In this document: one piece after another, positions 47,105-57,547 of the stretch
How the letters are laid out: every line of letters starts with the position of its first letter
Numbering within the stretch: the stretch's first letter is position 1
Program-made: the position numbers and the translations under genes
Assembly: GCA_026545225.1 (NCBI GenBank)
Contig: CM048848.1
Location: forward strand, 47,710,306-47,774,305
Length of the DNA stretch: 64,000 bases
Direction: 5' to 3'
DNA from: Cornus controversa
Taxonomy: Eukaryota; Streptophyta; Magnoliopsida; Cornales; Cornaceae
Notes under the pieces: model-generated
Database searches by the model: none
Seen by the model: the letters and a program-made list of their open reading frames with translations, nothing else
Told to the model about the DNA's origin: nothing

Positions 47105-47599
47105 GAAAATGTAAAGTAATTAAAAGATTCATTGCACATAATTAAAAATAATTGAAATGTTGTTGAGTGGTTGTGTTAACAGGATTACATATGACCCCAA
47201 GTTCATCAATTTATAGAGTTCCTTCGGCTTATAGTTGATGGTTAAACCTTCTACAGATTCCTCCACATCTTTTCAATAAAATGTCGCCAATTTCGGAAAT
47301 AAATCTTCAAAGTTAATCCGACTCCTCTATATCTATCCGTATTTCTGTTCATGTCCATTAACTGCTGCAATTCTTCCTTATTTTTAGTACTAATCCAACA
47401 AATTGATCCATTCAGCCAAGTGTTTCAATCCTAAGAGGCCAAGTGTTCTAAACCAACTTTCATTTTAAAAAAGTCAAATTTTTCTAAGTGTAGCTCTCTG
47501 ATTTTCCTGCCTTTAAAAGTATGACACCTCTTGCCAAATGAGCCCTTTCAAACAATAAAACTACATCACAACTCTTTATCTAGTGGTCTATTCCACGAG
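47105..47599. other. Intergenic, no gene seen
   Basis: AT-rich sequence without a supported feature. Confidence 0.3.
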
Positions 47600-47786
47600 T
47601 AGATATTGAGTGAGCCGGGTATACAATGTCATTTGTATACCAAGCCAATTAAAATGCATCATTCAATGAAATGTTCAATGAATGGGTCCCACTTACATTA
47701 ACAACTACTCTCAACCAACTTGAATGTTGCATTTTAATTGGCTCGGTATACAAATGACATGGTATACCCGGCTCACCCAATATCTA
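47600..47786. mobile_element. MITE-like hairpin with ~60-bp TIRs
   Basis: The left arm TAGATATTGAGTGAGCCGGG, then TATACAATGTCATTTGTATA, is mirrored at the right end (TAGATATTGGGTGAGCCGGG inward), followed on both sides by CCAATTAAAATGCA. Only about 70 bp separate the arms. The target duplication is unclear: TTCCAC occurs on both sides but not adjacent to identical ends. Confidence 0.7.
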
Positions 47787-48879
47787 TTCCTATTCCACAC
47801 CCTATCCTTCTTCCACTAATTTCTTCGACTGGCCTCATGTCAATTCCTCATTGGCCAATAATCATTGCATCACCTTCGTTTAATTAGACCACTCCTCATA
47901 TGAACAGTCTTCCTTTTATCACCACTGTTTGGTCATCGGCCAATCACACAAAGTAGCAAATATAACGTAAAAAAGTAAAGTAAATTAGAGATGACACAAA
48001 AGATTTTTTTACGTGAAAATCACATAGGGAAGAACACAAGACTAGTCGTCACTAGCTAAACAACCCCTATGATGAGAAAGATTACAACGAGTTCAAGTGT
48101 CTTCAAAACCACCGGTCATTAATTTATCTCTACTCAGTGTCCTTTGTTACCAGTGCATTTGGAACCACAAGTATCACTAATCTATGCCAACATAATCACT
48201 TCACGATGATTCACTTATTTAAGTGATTGAACTCGCATTCATTTCACTCACAAACGTAAAGAAGGAAAAAAATATCATAACAGATGGAATAAGATAATTT
48301 ATATAAAACTCTGTACTGTCGATCGTCGGAAAACATCACCCTAAAATAATGAACGTGTAATAGTGTGTGCTCCCAAATAATGGTGATTTTTCTGTTAAAA
48401 AACTCTCCGAATGAATTTTTTTTTTAATCTCTCTTACCTCTGTTGAGCAGGAGAAAAGGACTGACAAGGCGGTTCAAGTCAAAGTAGGAAAGTGTTGTCA
48501 AAATTCTATTGCACATCTCAAGTAATTTAATTGAAAAGGAGTATAAAATCTATCCAAAAATAATGTGTACGTCTCCATCAGGATATGTGCAACCAGTTGA
48601 ACTCTGAAGGTAGGCCAAGTGGCAAATTATCGAGAGCACTCCAAAACACAAAATTTGCCAAACTAAACAATATATCTCATTCTCCTAACCATTCACAATA
48701 TCTCTGAGTAATCATTCTTGGCTGGAATGTCTGATCTCTCCTTTGTCTTCTATGATAAACATAGCATTCATGTTACCATGTGGGCTAGGGTGGAAGCAAC
48801 TAAGGCCCACAAGGGACATTGCGTCTATTCATGTATTATTGAGTAAGAAGAGTTGTCAATTCCTGTAATCTTTCTATTA
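47787..48879. other. Intergenic, no gene seen
   Basis: Mixed AT-rich DNA with no frame, RNA gene or element end that I can support. Confidence 0.3.
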
Positions 48880-49061
48880 GGGAAATGCTAAACGTCATAA
48901 AATTTTATTATGAATTACCATCATGAATGATGTGGCAGGTGATAATATCATTGGAATTCCATGTATGGGAAGAATCCCACCAATACTAACTCACCATTTA
49001 ATTGCCACATCATTCAAGATAAGAATTCATGAAATATTTTCATGACGTGTAAAAATGCGAT
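48880..49061. mobile_element. MITE, second copy of the 41700 family
   Basis: It opens GGGAAATGCTAAACGTC, has ATGATGTGGCAGGTGATAAT and the central ATGTATGGG-AGAATCCCA phrase of the 41700 copy, and closes with the mirrored GACGTGTAAAAATGC. It is flanked by TA on both sides (48878-48879 and 49062-49063), consistent with a TA target duplication. Confidence 0.68.
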
Positions 49062-49299
49062 AGCATCATGGTTGTCACAGCCGACGCTTCGCGATCATGA
49101 TATTATCCCCTTAATTAATAAATATTTCCCTCTTAAATCATTGGATTTATGAAATTTAAATTCTAATTTTATTTTTGTTCCATTAGATAATTTTCTTCCA
49201 TTATTTATCTCCATCATTTAGATGCATTTTTTTAGTCTTAAAAATGCGATAACATCATGGTTGTCACAGCCGACGCTTCGCGATGATGATATCATCCCA
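49051..49299. repeat. Pair of ~60-bp direct repeats 188 bp apart
   Basis: The string AAAATGCGATAGCATCATGG, then TTGTCACAGCCGACGCTTCG, at 49053 recurs at 49241 with few changes. Each copy includes a partial palindrome around GATGATATCATC. The first copy begins at the right end of the MITE at 48880-49061, so a tail of that element plus flank has been copied. Confidence 0.8.
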
Positions 49300-49999
49300 T
49301 TGTTTCGCTTCTGCATTCAAAATTCTTCATGCTATCAGATTAGGTCAGAATTAGTACCTTACTTTCACTTGAGTGCTGACTAGTTTCACCTTCCAACGAC
49401 AGAGATCTCCCAAGACAGTTAGCCTCATAGTAAACGCCACATTTTGACCCACCCACTATTTCTCATCATTCGGATTTCATAAACTCCATTAATAGGTGCA
49501 ATCAAGTAATTTCAAAGATTCCACATCCACCCCAAAGGTGAAATTTCATCATTATCATTGGTTCCAAGTCGATTCCATTATGGAATCGCCACCAAATTGG
49601 GCCCCGATTAGGATTTTTTGGTTCCCTGATTTTGGAACAGGTTGACATTAACGAGTTCCAAAGACTCAAAATCCCCCGAATGGAGGGGGGTTTCTTTATT
49701 TTCTAACATTTCAAATCTTTCGAACGGTTGAATTGTACAATTGAATCTAAATTGGAGGGACAATCTCTCATAAAAATTAATAAATTGGTTCAAAATATTA
49801 ATTTGAATCATATATAATCCATCCAATTGTACCATTTGATTTCGAATCGCGAAATTAATTAGGTTATTTTACCTTGAATTCCTCATTTTTTTCTTTCGAT
49901 TGGGCTACATTCCCTATTGGATCGGATTTGGACTACCGGAGTCATACGATCGTGGGTACTAACTTCTAAACTTTCAAATCCTCATGTTGCCATCATCAA
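49300..49999. other. Unassigned sequence before the copia fossil
   Basis: Less AT-rich, with a TTCCATTATGGAATCG palindrome near 49572-49588 and a G run near 49684. It may include unrecognised 5' parts of the copia fossil, but no LTR could be delimited. Confidence 0.25.
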
Positions 50000-52900
50000 A
50001 TCATAACATTGATGATTCTATCTTGAAATTCAGCTCATTTTATGAAAAAGCCCTCAAAATTTCACTCTGATTGGGTTACTTTCGCCATATCTAATGTCTT
50101 GTACTGTGTGCCATCCTTGAAACAAAATTTAATTTATGTTTCTCAGTTTTGTAAAACAAATAAAACATCTATTGAATTTTTTCGTTGTTCCTTTGTTGTT
50201 AAGAATCTAACCACGGGGGCATATCTCATTCGTGGGTGAAGCGGGAATGATGTATACAAGTGGCCTTGCACTAGCACGATGAAGGCAGTTGCACCATCTC
50301 TCAAACAAGCATGTGTTAGTGTAAAAACATCACTCGTTAACTGGCATAACTGGCTTGGACACACATCTTCCAAAGTTCTTCGTTTCTTAACTCAAACTAA
50401 AAATCTTCCTGTTTGCCTTTGATTCGTTTAGTACCTTTGCTAGTGAGTCTTCGTTATGTAATAAGAGCCACAAACTGCCCTTTGGAGTTTCAACTTTACA
50501 AAGTCGTGGCCCTTTTGATTTAGTTTATACCGATGTTTGGGGACCCTCTCCTATTTGCTCTATCGATGGATTCGTTATTATATTGTCTTTGTTGATTATT
50601 TTACTAAGTATGTTTGGTTGTTTCCTTTGGTTTATAAATCTAATGTGTTTTCAATCGTCCAAAAATATAAATCCATGGTAGAGAAATATTTTAAAACACC
50701 TTTGGTAAGGCTCTATTCCGACGGAGGCAATACGAAAGGCTAAACTAGTTTTTTTTAGTCTCAGGGTGTTCAAGATCTTGTATCTCCTTCATACACACCA
50801 GAACACATTAGTTCAGCCAAATGACATCACCGATATATTGTCAAAACTGGCCTTATTACATAAATCGTTCTTACCACTCTCATATTGGTCCCATGCTTTC
50901 CTTGCTTCCGTTTATCTCATAAACAGGATTCCCATATCTCCACTCGCAACTCATTCTCCTTTTGAAGCTATTTTCCACAAAACACCCAATTATTATAAGC
51001 TTCAAGTCTTTGGATGTTTATGTTTTCCTTGGCTTCGTTCCTACACTTCACATAAACTTGAGCAGCTCTCTAAACCTTATCTTTTCATTAGTTTTTCTAA
51101 TATTCATAATGCATACAAGTGTCTTGATCCTTTAACTAAGAGAATATACATATCTAGACATGTTCAGTTCATTAAAACCCAATTTCCTTCATCATCTAAC
51201 TTCACACCTACTAACCTTGATTCTACTGTCTCTACTTGGGCAGCTTGCTCTTGCACTTGCCTCAATTCAACCTCCTCACTTTGTCATTCCGTCTTCATCC
51301 TCATTGCCTTTGCCAGCTCAATGAGTGTTATGTACTAATGCATGTATTGTTCAAAAGCATGTGCTACCAACATTTGATGCTGGATCAAGTTCACCGGTTG
51401 CATCACCAGCTTCTCCACGCGAACGTGAAACTGTCTCCAAGAATGATTCCTCTTGTTTATCTACATTTCCTTTACCTTCTTTATCTCTTAATTCTTCACA
51501 TCAAGACCTAACAATATCAACGAGCCTTCTTCAATTGGCTCCTCATGGCATGTCATCTTTATTCGAGCTTGCTTAGCCTAATCCTCATTTAACCCAAAAC
51601 TTGACAATATCAACTGAACCACCAAGTCATGTTGTTACTTGTTCTCAAAATAATGCCCTCTGTCCCAAACAATTTCCTGACTACAAAATATTTTTTCATG
51701 TCACCAAACGCCCATTGCCCTCCTCTCTTAAACCCACAACAGTTACACAGGCTCTTCAAGATCCAAAATGGCGACCTGCCATGAATGACGAGTTTTCTAC
51801 CTTGGCTTACAATTACAACTGGGTTTTGGTTCCCCCCTCCTCATCTCATAATATCGTTGGGTGCAAATGGGTATTTTATATTAAATGAAACTCTGATTGT
51901 AGTGTTACTCACTATAAAGCATAGTTGGTTGCTAAAGGTTTTCATCAACGCCCTATAATTGATTACCATGACATGTTTAGCCCGGTTGTTAAGCCTACCA
52001 CTATTCACACAGTTCTTTCGCTTGCTTTTAGACGTGGCTGGAATATCAATCAACTTGATGTTAATAGCGCATTTCTTTATGGCACGTTAAAAAATAAAGT
52101 ATATATATCTCAACCTCCCGGGTTTGTCGATGAATAAAGGCCTCATTATGATTGTTAACTCCAAAAAGCTCTTTACGGTTTGAATCAAGCTCCCAAAGCT
52201 TGGTATAATGAACTTCGGGATTTTTTGTTTGGTTATGGGTTCATTAATTCAAAATCAACCAACAATTTATTAAGCAATTTATTGGTGATCTTGCTCGTCA
52301 TTTTTTTATTAAAGACCTTGGGCATTTAAGCTACTTCTTAGGTGTTGAAGCAATCAATACAACTGATGGGCTACACCTGTCCCAACATAAGTATATATGT
52401 GATCTTCTTGAATAACATAAGTTATCTGGAATCGTTATCGACTCCAATGTCCTCAACTAGTAGTCTTCAAGATGGAACACCTCCTGCCAATGCAAATGAT
52501 TTCTAAAGTGTTATTTGTAGTTTGCAATACTTACTACTCACAAGACTAGATATTGCTTTTGTCATGAATAAACTGGCCCAATTCATGCATGCTCCACGGA
52601 AAACTCATTGGACAGTAGCAAAACGTCTCTTACGTTATCTCAAACACACTCTTCATTTTGGCCTTTTTCTTTCGTTAGCATCAACCATTTCACCTTATTA
52701 CTTATTCTGGTGCCGATTGAGCAAGGGAATAAGGATGGTTGTTCATTAATTACCATCTACATTCTCTATCCTGGTAACAATCCTATTTCTTGGTATTGTA
52801 AAAAGCAACGGATAGTTGCCTGCTCCTCCACCAAAGTTGAGTATAGAGCGGTAGTTACAATTATGGCTGAGTTTATTTGGGTTTCTAACTGGCTGTATGA

Positions 52901-53440
52901 ACTTGGTGTGAGTCCTCCTCGTCCTCCTACCATACTTAACTTATGACAATTTAATTAAGTGCCACATATCTATGTGTCAATCTTGTTTTTCACTCCAAAA
53001 TGAAACACATAACTATAGACTATCACTTTGTGCATGAAAAGGTTGCAAATGGCTCACTTAAGGTTTCCCATGTTTCTACCTCAACTCCAGCTCACAGACA
53101 TCTTGACTAAATCCCTCCCTAAAGCTCAGTTCATCTTGTTCAGATCCAACATTGGTGTTTTCGATAGAACCACCTTCTTGCGGGGGCATATTGGAACAAG
53201 TCAAACCTAGCAGATTTTGTGTTATCTTATCCAACTAATATTTGTATTTGAATTTCTAATTCTAGTTATTATGCTTATATTTTAACCACACCATATTATG
53301 TGAAAGTATGTACAATTTGTTATATTTTTAATTTTTTATAAATGTACTTTGTAAATGAATGAAATATATCATTTTGTCAAACTCTCTTCTATCATATAAA
53401 TGTACCTTGTACTTTGAATTTTGTCAAACTCTCTTCTCAA
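50000..53440 (+). mobile_element. Ty1/copia fossil, broken, 3' LTR piece
   Basis: Plus-strand pieces appear in the usual copia order. They are a pre-integrase segment (about 50042-50400), integrase core (about 50500-51340), reverse transcriptase (about 51720-52140) and RNase H with the family's C-terminal block (about 52520-53170). A purine-rich tract at about 53179-53186 precedes what looks like the start of a 3' LTR, which continues to about 53440. No 5' LTR was found. There are many breaks and part of RT is missing, so the copy is old and dead. Its 3' side abuts the LINE. Confidence 0.85.
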
Positions 53441-53445
53441 TCAGT

Positions 53446-56400
53446 AATGATAAGGCCCCTGGGCCCGATGGTTATAATGCACTCTTTTTTAAGCAAGTTT
53501 GGCCTATCATAGGTCACGACATTACCCGTGCCATTAAGGAATTCTTTTCATCAAGCAAACTGCTAAGAGAAATCAACAACTCCTCTCTCTCCTTGGTGCC
53601 CAAAGTCCCCAATCCAGTCTCTCCCAATGATTTTAGGTCAATCTCTTTTGCTCGACCTTATATAAGTGCATTGCCAAATTGCTGGCTAATAAGCTCAAAC
53701 CTTCTCTCCCCTATATCATTGGCTCATCTCAGTCAGCTTTCATCCAAGGTAGAGTAATCGATGACAGTATCCTTATGGCTTAAGAGCTTCTCAATGGCTA
53801 CCACAATCACTCATCTTCCCCAAGATGCGCAATGAAACTTGATTTAAGGAAAGCATTCGACTCTGTCTCTTGAGACTTCCTCATCGACACCTTGAAGCTC
53901 ATTAGTTTCCCACTAAAGTTCATTGGCTGGATTTCTGCCTGTATCACGTCTCCTTCCTTCACCATTTCAATCAATGGAAAGTTTCATAGATTCTTTAAGG
54001 GGGTCAAGGGCCTTAGGCAGGGTGACTGTAGTAACCCTTGTGGGCGGGTGTGAGTGGACGGGTGTAAAGACAGACACTGGGCTGAGTTACCACACTAACA
54101 GGATACAGGGTGCTCAATCCCACATTGCCTGGGTGTGAAAAAGGGGTGTGCTTATATGTAGTATGTTCTCTTCAAATGGTATGAGGCCTTTTGGGGTAAA
54201 ACTCAAGAGCAAAACCGTGCAGACTCAAGCCCAAAGCGAATAATATCATACCATGTGTTGGAGCGGGGTATTACAATTGGTATCAGAGCCTGAACCCAGC
54301 CGAAAGTGTGCCGATGAGGACGTCAGGCCTCCTAGGGGGGTGGATTGTAGTAACCCTTATAGGCTGGTGCGAAGACAGACACTGGGCTGAGCTATCACAC
54401 TGACAGGGTACAGGGTGCTCAACCCCACATCGCCTAGGTGTGGAAAAGGGGATGTGCTTATATGTAGTATGTTCTCTTCAAATAGTATGAGGCCTTTTGG
54501 GATAAAACCCAAGAGCAAAACCGTGAGGGCTCAGGCCCAAAGCGGACAATATCATACCATGTGTTGGAGCGGGGTATTACAGTGATCCTCTATCACCTTT
54601 CCTATTTGTTATTGCTATGCAAGTCTGTTTGGCTATCTTAAACATGACGACCTCTGAAAATAGCGACTTTAAGTTTCACTAAAGATGTAAAAAGTTATCC
54701 CTTAGCCATTTTTGCGGATGACCTTATGTTGTTCTACTATGGCAGCCTCAATTCGATCCATCTCTTTAAATCAGCCATTGACAAGTTCTCTTTTCTCTCT
54801 GGCCCTCCATCTCAACCATAACAAAAGCCGCATTTTCCTCTCTGGTTTAAGCGCCACTATCGAGTCCAAAATTATTACTCTGACTCGATTCCAATTGGGT
54901 TCCCTTCCAATGAGATATCTGGGGGCACCCCTTATATCTTCCGGCCTGAAATCCGTGCACTGTAAGGCTTTAATAGAGCAGATTGTGAGGAGAATCAGCC
55001 ATTGGACTATCAAATGGCTTTCATTTGCTGGTCGTGTCCAGCTCATCAGAGCTATTCTTTTTAGTACCCAAATCTACTGGAGCTCCAAATTCATTTTACC
55101 CAAAAGTGTGCTAAACGAGCTCATCTATATTTTTAGAAGATTCCTCTGGACTAGCACTGACCTTAGCAAGAAGAGTGCAAAGGTCTCTTGGTCTTCCATC
55201 TGCCTTCCTAAGCCTGCAGGTGGCCTGGGGATCCCTAACCTTCATTCCTGGAACAAATGTGTCATCCTTAAGCATCTCTAGAACCTTATCACTATTAAGA
55301 AAGAGATACTTTGGGTGAAATGGGTTCACACTTACCTTCTTAGAGGAAGAAGTATTTGGGAGATAAATATTCCTAGCAAATGCTCATGGAGCTGCCAACC
55401 ATCTTCCTCTTGTCAAACTTGAAATTGGGAATGGAACCAGCTCTAATTTCTAGTTTGACAGGTGGTCCCCCTTTGGGCCTCTTCATTGCAGAGTCTCCTT
55501 AAATGAACTCCATGTAACCTCATTTGGCCCAAAAACTAAGCTCAGTACCTTCATTGAGGGAGGTGCATGGTCATTTCCACCTTCAGTTCTTAGAATCCTT
55601 CCATTTCCTAGTAACCCCTATCTTCTGCCTCCCCCTTATCCAACAAGGAATGACAGATACATATGGATTCCATCCCCTTCTGGGAAATTCTCTATAAGTC
55701 TCATACTCAAGGCAGCCAATGAACTTCATCCCACCCTGCTATGGTCGAACCTAGTTTGGTCTCATCCTTCCATTCCAAAACACAACTTCATTCTTTGGCT
55801 TGCTTCTCATTATCGTCTCTCTACCCTTGACAGGACCTCAAGGAACCATGCGAATTTCCTGAGAACATGCCTCATTTGCTCATCTCTCCCAGAATCGCAT
55901 GATCATCTTTTCTTTGAGTGCTCGTTCTCCTCTCCCATATGGTTATTTTTACAAACACATTGTGGATTCCACATCCATCCTTCCTCATGGCAATCTTTGA
56001 TCTCCTGGTGTGGCAATCACTGGAATACTAAACGGACTAACTATTGTTCTACTATATGCAAGCTCTCACTTGCGCCTGTTGTGTACTACATTTTGCGAGA
56101 AAGAAACCGTCGGTCAAAACAGAGGAAATCAATGTCCTGGGAAGCTGTCTTGCAACAAACCCTTGAAATTCTACGAATGAATTTGGCGACCATATCATTC
56201 ATCGATTCCCCAAGTGCAAGACTGATTATCTGTGACTGGGACTTGCCAGCCAGAGTTCTTTGCCCTCCGGTACGTCCCCCCAATTGAGAGTATGATGATG
56301 ATGTTGGGCTTCCATGCCAAGTTTTTAGATGCCAGATCAAGGGTCCCTCGTGGTCATGTCTTTCTTTTCAAGGTTGAGCAACTTTGGACATCTTCAATTG

Positions 56401-56502
56401 GGCTCTTTGCCTTTTGCACTGTAATTATGCTTGGCCCATCTAGCCTCAGTATATTTCCTTTTCTTCTATACATTAATTTTACCTTTCAAAAAAAAAAAAA
56501 CC
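53446..56502 (+). pseudogene. L1-type LINE, 5'-truncated, interrupted by a TRIM, poly-A tailed
   Basis: Plus-strand frames show the non-LTR reverse transcriptase: NDKAPGPDGYNALFFKQVWP, LVPKVPNPVSPNDFRSIS, QSAFIQGRVIDDSIL, MKLDLRKAFDSVS, GLRQGD and DPLSPFLFVI split by the TRIM, FADDLML, MRYLGAPLISSGLK and a zf-RVT-like end. The endonuclease and upstream parts are missing, so the copy begins inside the RT fingers. It ends in a run of A at 56488-56500. AATGATA occurs at both the 5' junction (53446-53452) and just after the tail (56503-56509), which may be a short target duplication with microhomology. Multiple stops and frame changes show it is dead. Confidence 0.88.
54027..54581 (+). mobile_element. 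TRIM inserted in the LINE reverse transcriptase
   Basis: LTRs 54027-54275 and 54346-54581 enclose about 70 bp. The interior begins with the primer site TTGGTATCAGAGCC and ends with a GGGGGGTGGAT purine tract. The flanks GTGAC (54022-54026) and GTGAT (54582-54586) are a 5-bp duplication with one difference. It splits the RQGD/DPLSP motif of the surrounding LINE. The second LTR is shorter by about 13 bases. It has no coding capacity. Confidence 0.93.
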
Positions 56503-56509
56503 AATGATA

Positions 56510-56733
56510 GTATTGGAGGAGGGATATCTGATGGATTTTTCATTACATCTTATCTTAAATATCAGGTCTTACATATAATTAATGGATTGAAACAAATCAA
56601 AACTCATCCACAGTTCTGTTAATTCCAATCCAACTGTATTTATATTCATTAAATCATTTAATATATTACTATAATTCTGTCTGTTACTGTCTGCTTCTAC
56701 GTACTCTTAATATTAATGCAGCCTAACAAGGAA

Positions 56734-56793
<60 letters not shown>

Positions 56794-57547
56794 ACAATGC
56801 TATTCAGACCTAATCGAATTGAGAACTCTATCGGAGGCTTTTTTATCCATTGGATGAATTCAGTAAGACCAAAGTTGTTATGTTATCCAATGAATAAGAA
56901 ACTCTTGATGTGAGAATCATAATCCATATATATATATAGTATATTAATTCTAGATATTGAAGGCATGAAATTTATCACAGATGATTATACATATAATCAA
57001 TCTAGATGTTGTACAATTGGGAAAATTGAGCTGATCAGTTTTAGTTTGAGTTGTGAACCAAACCCCAGTTGTGGAGTTGTTCTAATTTAATTTCCAGGTG
57101 GTTATTTCAAGTTTTAATTAGTTGTCTCTTTTCATTCAATGGAGTCTTTTTATAAACTATGAATGTCATGTCAAGAATGAAAATGAAATAATCAACCAGT
57201 ACTTGAGAATTAAATAAAAATGATCAATTTGTTAAGTACTTTGTAAAATATTCTTTTTAGAATATTTTCCCCTTATTGCCAGATTATTTTCAGCATATAC
57301 TTGATTGGGAAGAAGAAATGTTGGACCTCTTCTCCTTGACTGCACAAGTACCATTACAACATCGATCTGCCCCAACACATACTAAAGTTACATGACCAAT
57401 TTCTCAAACAAAACACCTACTCATAATATTGTCCCCAACTGGACTAGAACACTCAAACTCACTTTTGATCGAGAATGAGAAATTATACCATCTGACTAGT
57501 GCCATCGATTACCCTTGTTGATATTGAAACATAAAAAATGACTAGCA
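56510..57547. other. 3' flank of GPAT with long TA microsatellite
   Basis: A TA dinucleotide run of about 55 bases lies at 56737-56791. The rest is AT-rich intergenic DNA. The poly-A signal of the minus-strand GPAT gene would lie here, for example a TTTATT-type hexamer, but I cannot single one out. Confidence 0.5.
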
